This document shows positions 6,351 through 12,347 of a DNA stretch of 14,037 bases, piece by piece (the stretch's first letter is position 1; every line of letters begins with the position of its first letter). The notes under the pieces were generated by a model. The model was not told where the DNA came from and did no database searches. It was given only the letters and a program-made list of their open reading frames with translations. The position numbers and the translations under genes were made by a program. Origin of the DNA: JAGOPO01 sp035524755 (GTDB lineage Bacteria > Patescibacteriota > Minisyncoccia > 2-02-FULL-40-12 > GWA2-44-9). Location of the stretch: contig DATKOD010000015.1 of NCBI GenBank assembly GCA_035524755.1, positions 1-14,037 of the forward strand, written 5' to 3'.

Positions 6351-6893
6351 TTAATCCTTCCGAAGCCAGCGCTCGTAGAACGGCAGCGGGTGGTCTCCCT
6401 CCGGAAGATGCTGTGACAGCACACGGTGCACGAGGTGCGGATCCACCGCAGAGAGGGGGATGCGAAGACGCGGCATACGCCACGAGTCCGTGTGAACGCT
6501 CAGCTGATGCGAACCGTCCGGCAATCGGTGGATGTCGAATGATGTAAGGCCGGTGTGCGGATAGTGGTGACCATCCATACTGATACCCCGCGAAGTGATG
6601 GAGACCGACATCGGCCGCGAGAATCGCTCGACGAGTTCCCAAGTTCCGAGACACACCGCCAGCGTCGCGAATACCAGCCAGCTGGACTGCCATACGGCGA
6701 CGCCGGTGCCGACGATGCCGGCCGTTCCGAGCGCGATGTAGTGCCTTCGCCACGCCCGTGGTGACAGCGGCGCATGCGCGTCCCACGACAATTCATCGGG
6801 CGCAGACGACAGCAGGGCCACTTCTTCCGGCGCCGGTTCCACGCCAGGGACTTCTTCTTCGGGCAGATTGCGCAGGTCAAGAACGTCACTCAT
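6351..6893 (-). CDS. Small membrane protein with two helices and a C-terminal beta (PH-like) domain, function unknown
   Basis: 180 aa. I set the start at the ATG at 6893 (MSDVLDL): the frame is open further upstream, but that extension runs through the tRNA-Ser gene and is not protein-like. Residues 1-40 are acidic (EEE, PEE, APDE) and probably cytoplasmic. Two helices lie at about 52-68 and 71-87. The C-terminal 90 residues (SVSITSRGISMDG... through HTDSWRMPRLRIPL) have the alternating pattern and length of small bacterial PH-like or YcxB-like beta domains. That resemblance is weak and I do not assign a function. The gene is embedded between tRNA-Ser(UGA), whose 3' end is 23 nt upstream, and tRNA-Arg(GCG), 25 nt downstream, so it probably shares the tRNA transcript or a -10 right at its start. 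Confidence 0.8.
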   Translation of the reverse strand: MSDVLDLRNLPEEEVPGVEPAPEEVALLSSAPDELSWDAHAPLSPRAWRRHYIALGTAGIVGTGVAVWQSSWLVFATLAVCLGTWELVERFSRPMSVSITSRGISMDGHHYPHTGLTSFDIHRLPDGSHQLSVHTDSWRMPRLRIPLSAVDPHLVHRVLSQHLPEGDHPLPFYERWLRKD

Positions 6894-6899
6894 GCTCTC

Positions 6900-6910
6900 A
6901 TCATATACCA
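6900..6910 (-). promoter_or_regulatory. Possible extended -10 before the 180-aa gene
   Basis: The minus strand reads TGGTATATGAT and then GAGAGC and ATG. Either TATATG with a TGG extension or TATGAT could be the -10, leaving 8 or 6 nt to the start codon. The element falls between the tRNA-Ser 3' end and the gene. Confidence 0.45.
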
Positions 6911-6916
6911 CCAGTG

Positions 6917-7003
6917 CGGTGAGGGAAGGATTCGAACCTTCGATACGGTTTCCCGTATAGCGGTTTTCAAGACCGCCGCCATAGACCACTCGGCCACCTC
7001 ACC
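6917..7003 (-). tRNA. tRNA-Ser(TGA)
   Basis: 87 nt class II tRNA. Acceptor GGTGAGG/CCTCACC with discriminator G, anticodon stem GCGGT/ACCGC with loop CTTGAAA (anticodon TGA), a long variable arm (TACGG/CCGTA), T-stem GAAGG/CCTTC with TTCGAAT. CCA is not encoded. It is the second tRNA of a tandem pair, 6 nt from tRNA-Ser(CGA). Confidence 0.97.
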
Positions 7004-7009
7004 AACGGG

Positions 7010-7096
7010 CGGAAGCGGGAGGATTCGAACCTCCGATGGGGTTACCCCCATGCCACATTTCGAGTGTGGTGCCTTCAACCGCTCAGCCACGCTTCC
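7010..7096 (-). tRNA. tRNA-Ser(CGA)
   Basis: 87 nt class II tRNA. Acceptor GGAAGCG/CGCTTCC with discriminator G, anticodon stem CCACA/TGTGG with loop CTCGAAA (anticodon CGA), variable arm TGGGG/CCCCA, T-stem GGAGG/CCTCC. CCA is not encoded. It is first in the tRNA-Ser pair. Confidence 0.97.
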
Positions 7097-7106
7097 TCGG
7101 CGTCAT

Positions 7107-7135
7107 ATTGTACCATTCTTCCGATGACTTCGCAA
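7107..7135 (-). promoter_or_regulatory. Promoter of the tRNA-Ser pair
   Basis: On the minus strand, -35 TTGCGA (7135-7130), 17-nt spacer ending in TGG, -10 TACAAT (7112-7107). The predicted start is near 7100, a few nt before the tRNA. The same TTGCGA -35 occurs at two other tRNA promoters here. Confidence 0.82.
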
Positions 7136-7146
7136 ACAGGACGCCG

Positions 7147-7881
7147 CTAGTAGTAGATCTCCTTGCGCGACGGCGACTTGATGATGATATCGAACGCTTC
7201 CTGCGCGGTGTCGACGACGTGGTAGAGCTGCATGTCGGTCTCATCGATGGTGCGGTACTTGTCGTAGACCGTGCTCTTGATGTACCCCATCAGCGGGTCC
7301 CAGAAGTCGTGCCCGACAGCGATCATCGGCACCGACTCGCGGTCGATCTTGTGCGTCTGCACCAAGGTGATGAGCTCGAAGAATTCATCCAGCGTCCCGA
7401 ATCCGCCGGGGAAGAACACGTACGCCTGCGCGGTATAGAACAGCATCACCTTGCGCACGAAGAAGTAGTAGAACGGCTGTGCGTGGGTAAGGTACGGGTT
7501 CATGCGCTGTTCGAACGGCAGTTTGATGTTGATGCCGATGGACTCGCCGCCTGATTCGTAGGCACCGCGATTGCCCCCCTCCATGATGCCCGGCCCGCCG
7601 CCGGTGACGACGCCGACCTTCGCCTCAGCCAATAGAGCACCGAGTTTCCGTGCTTCCTGGTACCATTTATTGTCTTCGGAGAACCTCGCGGAGCCGAGAA
7701 TGGAAACGGTGTTCTTGTAGTCGGTGATGAACTGCCAACCGTCAACGAACTCCGACATGATGCGGAACACGCGCCAGTGGAAGCTGGAACGGAAGTCCAG
7801 CGGCATCTCCGACTCTTCCTCGCCCCAGGGGAGTTTGGACGCCGGGAGATTGAGTTTGCCCTTCAGTTCATCGGGAGGCAT
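7147..7881 (-). CDS. LOG family protein (TIGR00730-type Rossmann-fold nucleotide phosphoribohydrolase)
   Basis: 244 aa. LOG/TIGR00730 proteins carry a Rossmann-like fold with the motif PGGxGTxxE, and characterised members hydrolyse cytokinin riboside 5'-monophosphates or other nucleoside monophosphates. Here GSAR is at 63-66, GGGPGIMEGGNRGA at 94-107 and PGGFGTLDE at 158-166, all intact. The N-terminal ~45 residues precede the core. I chose the ATG at 7881: the in-frame ATG 18 nt upstream lies inside the TGGTACAAT promoter element, so it cannot be in the mRNA made from it. The gene follows tRNA-Ala(GGC) by 21 nt on the same strand. The physiological substrate in this organism is unknown; family assignment is strong, precise activity is not. 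Confidence 0.92.
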   Translation of the reverse strand: MPPDELKGKLNLPASKLPWGEEESEMPLDFRSSFHWRVFRIMSEFVDGWQFITDYKNTVSILGSARFSEDNKWYQEARKLGALLAEAKVGVVTGGGPGIMEGGNRGAYESGGESIGINIKLPFEQRMNPYLTHAQPFYYFFVRKVMLFYTAQAYVFFPGGFGTLDEFFELITLVQTHKIDRESVPMIAVGHDFWDPLMGYIKSTVYDKYRTIDETDMQLYHVVDTAQEAFDIIIKSPSRKEIYY

Positions 7882-7889
7882 CACTCCCG

Positions 7890-7898
7890 ATTGTACCA
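7890..7898 (-). promoter_or_regulatory. Extended -10 promoter of the LOG gene
   Basis: On the minus strand TGG then TACAAT (7895-7890), ending 8 nt before the ATG at 7881. It has no clear -35; the region upstream is the tRNA-Ala T-arm and acceptor. It predicts a leaderless or 1-2 nt leader mRNA. Read-through from the tRNA-Ala promoter is an alternative. Confidence 0.6.
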
Positions 7899-7902
7899 TA
7901 TG

Positions 7903-7975
7903 TGGACCGTACCGGACTCGAACCGGTCACCTCATCCATGCCATGGATGCGCTCTACCAGATGAGCTAACGGCCC
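7903..7975 (-). tRNA. tRNA-Ala(GGC)
   Basis: 73 nt. Acceptor GGGCCGT/ACGGTCC with discriminator A, D-stem GCTC/GAGC, anticodon stem CATCC/GGATG with loop ATGGCAT (anticodon GGC), T-stem ACCGG/CCGGT with TTCGAGT. CCA is not encoded. Confidence 0.97.
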
Positions 7976-7983
7976 GTAGAACG

Positions 7984-8012
7984 TTGAATACTATAACAAA
8001 AAATGCTAAAAT
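7984..8012 (+). promoter_or_regulatory. Promoter of tRNA-Arg(CCT) and the CCA-adding enzyme
   Basis: -35 TTGAAT (7984-7989), 17-nt spacer ending in TGC, -10 TAAAAT (8007-8012). The predicted start is near 8019, about 8 nt before the tRNA. It lies on the same bases as the minus-strand tRNA-Ala promoter. Confidence 0.83.
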
Positions 8013-8017
8013 CGCAA
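7990..8017 (-). promoter_or_regulatory. Promoter of tRNA-Ala(GGC)
   Basis: On the minus strand, -35 TTGCGA (8017-8012), 16-nt spacer ending in TGT, -10 TATAGT (7995-7990). The predicted start is near 7983, about 8 nt before the tRNA. It overlaps the plus-strand promoter almost completely, so the two cannot be bound at once. Confidence 0.78.
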
Positions 8018-8026
8018 GGTACCAAC

Positions 8027-8098
8027 GCCCCCGTAGCTCAACGGATAGAGCAATCCCGTCCTAAGGGAAAGATGGAGGTTCAATTCCTTTCGGGGGTA
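8027..8098 (+). tRNA. tRNA-Arg(CCT)
   Basis: 72 nt. Acceptor GCCCCCG/CGGGGGT (G-U at the first pair) with discriminator A, D-stem GCTC/GAGC, anticodon stem ATCCC/GGGAA (outermost pair A-A mismatched) with loop GTCCTAA (anticodon CCT, reads AGG), T-stem GGAGG/CCTTT with G-U pairs and loop TTCAATT. CCA is not encoded. The stems are somewhat weaker than in the other tRNAs here. Confidence 0.93.
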
Positions 8099-8109
8099 CA
8101 ATACAAGTT

Positions 8110-9543
8110 ATGGACATACACCCGGAAGTCCGGGCAATCCTGAAGACCCTGGAAGATGCCGGCCACCGTGCCTACGTGGTCGGCGGGTGCGTGCGCGATA
8201 TCATGATGGGACGACACCCGACGGACTGGGACGTCACCACCGGTGCGTCGCCTGATGAGCTTCAGAAATTGTTCCCGGACAGTTTCTACGACAATGCGTT
8301 CGGTACCGTGACCGTGAAGACCCGTTCAGAGGATCCCATCGTCTGGACCGTGCAGGTGACGCCGTTCCGCACGGAAGGGAAGTACACCGACAAGCGCCAT
8401 CCTGATTCTGTCGCGTTCGCGAAAACAATCGAAGAGGATCTGTCACGCCGCGATTTCACCGTGAATGCGATGGCGATGTCGCTCGACGGCACACTCGTCG
8501 ACCCGTACGGCGGACAGGCGGATATCAAGGCGAGGATCGTGCGCGCGGTCGGAAATCCGCTGGAACGCTTCGCCGAGGATGCGTTGCGTATGATGCGTGC
8601 AATCCGATTCGCCACGACGCTCGGCTTCGCCATCGAAGACGCGACGCTCAAGGCGATCACCGAGCATGCACCGGAGATAGCAACGATATCGGTGGAACGC
8701 GTACGCGATGAACTCATCAAAATCATCGACTCCAACCGCGCCGCGCAGGGCGTCCAGTTATTGGAAGACGTCGGCCTGCTGAAATTCATCATCCCAGAAC
8801 TGCGCGAAGGTATCGGCGTCGGACAGAATCTCCACCACATCTACACCGTGTGGGAGCATAACCTGCGCGCGCTGGAGTATGTAGCGAGCAAGGGCTACTC
8901 GTTCCAGGTCCGCATGGGCGCACTGCTGCATGACGTCGCTAAGCCGCGCACCAAGCGCGGAGAGGGGACGCACTGTACGTTCTATGCACACGACGCCGTG
9001 GGGGCGAAGATGACCCGCGTCATCATGGACCGGCTCCGGTTCCCGCATGACATCAGTGATCGCGTCGTAAACCTGGTACGGTACCACATGTTCTACTACA
9101 GCGTCGATGAGGTGACGGCATCATCGGTCCGACGCTTGTTGGCAAACATCGGACCGGAAAATATCGACGATCTGCTCAAGCTCCGGGAAGGCGACCGCAT
9201 CGGGTCGGGAACACCGAAGGCCGTCCCGTACAAGCTACGGCACCTCAAGTATATGATCGATAAGGTCTCCAACGACCCAATTTCGGTGAAAATGCTGTGC
9301 GTCAACGGAACCGACATCATGACCGAGCTCAAGGTCGAGCCGGGGCCGAAGATCGGCCTCATCCTGAACACACTGCTGGCAGAGGCGCTCGACGACCCCG
9401 CATTGAACGTGCGCGAAACACTGTTGAAGCGAGCCCGTGAACTCAATGAGTCATCGGCGACTGACCTGAAAAAGGCGCTCGACCGAATCGAGAAAGCCCG
9501 CGATGAGGAAGATAAAGAGCGGATGAAGAAGTTCTACGTGTAG
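8110..9543 (+). CDS. cca: CCA-adding tRNA nucleotidyltransferase (class II, with HD domain)
   Basis: 477 aa. It adds or repairs the 3' CCA end of tRNAs, which is essential here because none of the seven tRNA genes in the window encodes CCA. Class II nucleotidyltransferase motifs are intact: VVGGCVRD (23-30), the metal-binding DWD (D39, D41), GTVTV (65-69), SRRDFTVNAMA (112-122) and EDALRMMRAIRFA (156-168). A C-terminal HD-type domain contains LLHDVAKP (H274-D275) and H250/H294-D295, as in CCA-adding enzymes with a phosphohydrolase-like tail, and the protein ends in a charged helix. Poly(A) polymerases share the head domain, but the tRNA context and full motif set favour CCA addition. The ATG lies 11 nt after tRNA-Arg(CCT) with no Shine-Dalgarno and no room for a promoter, so it must be read from the tRNA promoter. 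Trimming of the tRNA 3' end would leave an 11-nt leader. Confidence 0.95.
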   Translation: MDIHPEVRAILKTLEDAGHRAYVVGGCVRDIMMGRHPTDWDVTTGASPDELQKLFPDSFYDNAFGTVTVKTRSEDPIVWTVQVTPFRTEGKYTDKRHPDSVAFAKTIEEDLSRRDFTVNAMAMSLDGTLVDPYGGQADIKARIVRAVGNPLERFAEDALRMMRAIRFATTLGFAIEDATLKAITEHAPEIATISVERVRDELIKIIDSNRAAQGVQLLEDVGLLKFIIPELREGIGVGQNLHHIYTVWEHNLRALEYVASKGYSFQVRMGALLHDVAKPRTKRGEGTHCTFYAHDAVGAKMTRVIMDRLRFPHDISDRVVNLVRYHMFYYSVDEVTASSVRRLLANIGPENIDDLLKLREGDRIGSGTPKAVPYKLRHLKYMIDKVSNDPISVKMLCVNGTDIMTELKVEPGPKIGLILNTLLAEALDDPALNVRETLLKRARELNESSATDLKKALDRIEKARDEEDKERMKKFYV

Positions 9544-9552
9544 CGAAAGGGT

Positions 9553-9580
9553 TTGCGAAAAGCCGATTTCGTGGTAGAGT
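9553..9580 (+). promoter_or_regulatory. Promoter of tRNA-Pro, tRNA-Ala and the helicase gene
   Basis: -35 TTGCGA (9553-9558), 16-nt spacer ending in TGG, -10 TAGAGT (9575-9580). The predicted start is about 3-4 nt before the tRNA-Pro 5' end. It resembles the other tRNA promoters (TTGCGA and a TGG-extended -10). Confidence 0.77.
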
Positions 9581-9590
9581 CTACCAGTTT

Positions 9591-9661
9591 CGGGGCGTAG
9601 TATACCGGTAGTACGTATGATTCGGGTTCATAAAGACCGGGTTCGATTCCCGGCGCCCCGA
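9591..9661 (+). tRNA. tRNA-Pro(CGG)
   Basis: 71 nt. Acceptor CGGGGCG/CGCCCCG with discriminator A, D-stem GTAT/GTAC (one G-U), anticodon stem TATGA/TCATA with loop TTCGGGT (anticodon CGG), T-stem CCGGG/CCCGG with TTCGATT. The CGGGG acceptor start is typical of tRNA-Pro. CCG follows the A, so CCA is not encoded. Confidence 0.97.
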
Positions 9662-9672
9662 CCGACAACGAA

Positions 9673-9745
9673 GGGCCCGTAGCTCATCTGGTAGAGCGCG
9701 TCATTCGCATTGACGAGGTAAGGAGTTCGAGTCTCCTCGGGTCCA
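9673..9745 (+). tRNA. tRNA-Ala(CGC)
   Basis: 73 nt. Acceptor GGGCCCG/CGGGTCC (one G-U) with discriminator A, D-stem GCTC/GAGC, anticodon stem CGTCA/TGACG with loop TTCGCAT (anticodon CGC), T-stem AGGAG/CTCCT with TTCGAGT. CCA is not encoded. It is 11 nt after tRNA-Pro and 4 nt before the helicase start codon. Confidence 0.97.
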
Positions 9746-9749
9746 CATC

Positions 9750-11627
9750 GTGCAGCACATCCTCGCCGGCCTCAACGACAAGCAGGTGGAGGCCGTCAAG
9801 GTCACCGACGGTCCTGTTCTGGTCATCTCCGGGCCCGGATCCGGCAAGACGCGCGCGCTGACGCATCGCATCGCGTGGCTCATCGCCAACGGCGCCGAGC
9901 CGGAGTCCATCCTGGCGGTCACGTTCACCAACAAGGCGGCCGGCGAGATACGCGAACGCGTCCATAAGCTCTTGGGCGGCAAGGAGCGCAAGCCGACCGT
10001 CGGCACGTTCCACGCCATCGGTCTGCGCATCATGCGCCGCGAAGCCGCACGGCTGGGCTACGGCAACAACTTCACCATCCTGGATTCCGCCGACCAGCTG
10101 GCACTGATGAAACGCGTCCTGACGTCGCTGGAAGTGCGCAAAGACATGTCGCCGGGCGCCGTGCTGGCGAAAGTCCAGGAATTGAAGACGAGCCTGACGC
10201 GACCGCATGAGTTCGTCCCGACAAGCTTCATCGAGAACATCGTCGCCCGTGCATATGCGGCGTACCAGACCGAACTGCAACGTTCCAACGTCGTCGATTT
10301 CGGCGATCTCATCATGCTGCCGGTGCGGCTGTTCCAGGAACATCCCGGGGTACTGGAGAAATACCAGAACGCGTGGCGGCACATCCTGGTGGACGAGTAC
10401 CAGGACACGAGCCACGACCAGTACACGCTTATTCGGCTTCTTGCATCCAAGCACCGCAACCTGTTCGTCATCGGTGACGATGCGCAGTCCATCTACCGGT
10501 TCCGCCAGGCCGACATCCGCAACATCCTGAACTTCCAGAAAGATTATCCGGACGCCACTATCGTCCTATTGGAACAGAACTACCGTTCCACGAAGAACAT
10601 CCTCGCCGCCGCACAGGCCATCATCTCGCACAACAAAGCGCAGATTCCCAAGGAGCTGTGGACCGACAACGCTCGCGGTACCAAGATCGACGTCGTCGAA
10701 TGCGCCAGCGAGCGTCACGAGGCATCCTGGCTCGTGGATACCATCCGTTCGTTGTCGCGCTCCCGGTATGCGCTGTCTGATTGCGCGGTGTTGTACCGGA
10801 CGCACGCGCAGTCCCGCGCGCTGGAAGAAGGTCTTGTGCGAGCCGGCATCCCGTACCGCATCGTGGGCGGTATCCGGTTCTACGAGCGCCGCGAAATCAA
10901 AGACGTCATCGCGTATCTGCGCGTGCTCAACAATCCCGCGGACTCCGTGAGTTTCGGACGCATCGTGAACACGCCTCCCCGCGGCATCGGACCGAAGACG
11001 TTGGAGAAGAACGGCCCGGCGATACAGCAATTCCGGGAGCTCCTTGCGGATCTTGGGATCATCGCGAAGAAGAAACCGGTGTCGGGGCTCATCCGCGCGG
11101 TCCTGAGCGAGACCGGATATGAACGGTACCTCGCATCATCAGGCATCCGTGACGAAGAGAACGCCGAGGAACGCATCGAGAACGTCCGTGAACTGCTCAC
11201 GGTCGCGAAAAAATACGATGCTGACGGGCCTGCGGGCCTCGGGAAATTTTTGGAGGAAGTCGCGCTTCTGCAGGACACCGACCGGCTCAAAGAAGGGGAG
11301 CGCGCCGTCACCCTCATGACCATGCATGCCGCGAAGGGACTCGAATTCCCGGTCGTCATCATCGCCGGGATGGAAGAGGGGCTGTTCCCGCATAACCGGA
11401 CCATCGGCGACCCGCATGAGATGGAAGAGGAGCGTCGGCTCTGTTACGTGGCCATTACCCGCGCCCGCGAGCGCCTGTACATCACAACTGCGCGGTGGCG
11501 GTCCATCTTCGGGCAACGGATGGCGAACATCCCATCACGGTTCATCGGCGAGATCCCTGAAGCCTTGCTATCATGGAAGCGGCTCGATATCGGTGATGAG
11601 GAAGAAGATATCGACTATGACGCCTAA
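9750..11627 (+). CDS. UvrD/PcrA-type superfamily 1 DNA helicase
   Basis: 625 aa, 3'-5' ATP-dependent DNA helicase of the UvrD/Rep/PcrA family, used in repair and in clearing replication or transcription blocks. All SF1A motifs are present: Q motif (LNDKQVEAV, Q12), Walker A SGPGSGKT (27-34), TFTNKAA (58-64), Walker B DEYQD (215-219), IGDDAQSIYRFRQA (241-254), NYRST (277-281), TMHAAKGLEFPVV (524-536) and CYVAITRAR (565-573). It stops about 100 residues earlier than typical PcrA, so the C-terminal Tudor-like RNA polymerase-binding domain is missing. An acidic tail (GDEEEDIDYDA) remains. The start is GTG at 9750, chosen because MQHILAGLNDKQ is the usual family N-terminus and upstream sequence is the tRNA. 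The gene begins 4 nt after tRNA-Ala(CGC) and overlaps rsmA by 11 nt. Confidence 0.95.
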   Translation: MQHILAGLNDKQVEAVKVTDGPVLVISGPGSGKTRALTHRIAWLIANGAEPESILAVTFTNKAAGEIRERVHKLLGGKERKPTVGTFHAIGLRIMRREAARLGYGNNFTILDSADQLALMKRVLTSLEVRKDMSPGAVLAKVQELKTSLTRPHEFVPTSFIENIVARAYAAYQTELQRSNVVDFGDLIMLPVRLFQEHPGVLEKYQNAWRHILVDEYQDTSHDQYTLIRLLASKHRNLFVIGDDAQSIYRFRQADIRNILNFQKDYPDATIVLLEQNYRSTKNILAAAQAIISHNKAQIPKELWTDNARGTKIDVVECASERHEASWLVDTIRSLSRSRYALSDCAVLYRTHAQSRALEEGLVRAGIPYRIVGGIRFYERREIKDVIAYLRVLNNPADSVSFGRIVNTPPRGIGPKTLEKNGPAIQQFRELLADLGIIAKKKPVSGLIRAVLSETGYERYLASSGIRDEENAEERIENVRELLTVAKKYDADGPAGLGKFLEEVALLQDTDRLKEGERAVTLMTMHAAKGLEFPVVIIAGMEEGLFPHNRTIGDPHEMEEERRLCYVAITRARERLYITTARWRSIFGQRMANIPSRFIGEIPEALLSWKRLDIGDEEEDIDYDA

Positions 11628-12330
11628 GGTCACCGCAAAGAAATCGCTCGGACAGAACTTCCTGGTCAATCAGGGGGTGCTTGCGCGCATCATCGAAGCA
11701 GGGGAAGTATCCCCGGGAGACACCGTACTCGAGATCGGCCCGGGCACCGGCGCGCTCACGCGAGCGCTTGCAGCGACCGGCGCAACCGTCATCGCGCTGG
11801 AAAAAGACGCACGGCTCATCGGTCCGCTGACCGAGGAATTCAAGGACATGCCGAACGTGCGCATCATCGAAGGGGATGCACTGATGCTGGACACCGGCGA
11901 ACTGGGGCTCCAGCCCGGTCTTTGGAAACTCGTCGCGAACATTCCGTACTATCTGACATCGCATCTCATCCGCCTCGCGCTTGAGCGATGGCGACCGGCC
12001 AATGCCGTCCTGATGGTCCAGCGCGAGGTCGCGGGGCGCATCACCGCGAAACCACCGGAAATGAATCTCCTGGCGCTCTCGGTTCAGCTCTATGCGCAGC
12101 CATCGCGGGTCATGAACGTCTCGCGCGGATCGTTCCGGCCGGTGCCGGACGTTGATTCGGCCGTCATCCGGTTCGATGTGTTTCCCGATGCTGATCGTGA
12201 CCTCAATGAACGAGTTATGAAAGTCGCGAAAATCGCCTTCGCCCGGAAACGGAAACAATTGAAGATGGGTCCACGCCCCTCGGCGCGTCCACAGGAGCTG
12301 TCTGTTGAAGACTGGAAAAAACTAGCGTGA
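11617..12330 (+). CDS. rsmA: 16S rRNA adenine(1518/1519)-N6-dimethyltransferase RsmA/KsgA
   Basis: 237 aa. It dimethylates two adjacent adenines in the helix 45 loop of 16S rRNA during small-subunit maturation, using S-adenosylmethionine. Seen: KKSLGQNFL (8-16) at the N-terminus, motif I EIGPGTG (39-45), acidic E62, D87 in EGDAL, catalytic motif IV NIPYY (108-112), QREVA (136-140) and FRPVPDVDSAV (173-183). It is about 30 residues shorter than typical KsgA, with a short C-terminal helical part ending ELSVEDWKKLA. I chose ATG 11617 (MTPKVTAKK): the frame is open farther upstream, but that part is out-of-frame helicase sequence. The start overlaps the helicase stop by 11 nt, so translation is probably coupled. 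A GAGGAAG run 12-18 nt upstream might act as a weak ribosome-binding site. Confidence 0.95.
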   Translation: MTPKVTAKKSLGQNFLVNQGVLARIIEAGEVSPGDTVLEIGPGTGALTRALAATGATVIALEKDARLIGPLTEEFKDMPNVRIIEGDALMLDTGELGLQPGLWKLVANIPYYLTSHLIRLALERWRPANAVLMVQREVAGRITAKPPEMNLLALSVQLYAQPSRVMNVSRGSFRPVPDVDSAVIRFDVFPDADRDLNERVMKVAKIAFARKRKQLKMGPRPSARPQELSVEDWKKLA

Positions 12331-12336
12331 TAGAAT
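12328..12336 (+). promoter_or_regulatory. Extended -10 overlapping the rsmA stop codon
   Basis: TGATAGAAT: the TGA stop of rsmA provides the TGn extension of the -10 TAGAAT. It is followed by GAGAGCAG and leaves 11 nt to the ATG at 12348. The best -35 candidate (TTGAAG, 12305) sits too far away (about 20 nt), so it would be an extended -10 promoter giving a leader of about 4-5 nt. Confidence 0.5.
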
Positions 12337-12347
12337 GAGAGCAGAAA

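Noticed and set aside
6894..6989. N-terminal extension of the 180-aa gene
   Set aside because: It translates the tRNA-Ser(TGA) gene, which has a perfect cloverleaf.
7882..7899. Upstream ATG of the LOG gene
   Set aside because: That ATG overlaps the TGGTACAAT -10 element, so it would lie upstream of the predicted transcript start.
8286..8840. 184-codon minus-strand open frame
   Set aside because: It is the antisense shadow of the cca catalytic domain, with no promoter or protein-like features.
9684..10454. 256-codon open frame on the minus strand
   Set aside because: It is antisense to the helicase motifs and tRNA-Ala, has no start signal and a composition typical of shadows in high-GC genes.
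11326..11616. N-terminal extension of the rsmA frame
   Set aside because: The frame is open upstream but reads out-of-frame helicase sequence rich in Arg/Ser; the RsmA family begins at about MTPKVTAKKSLGQNF.
11542..12258. 238-codon minus-strand open frame as long as rsmA
   Set aside because: It mirrors rsmA, whose motifs are intact on the plus strand; the antisense product is His/Arg-rich with no domain.
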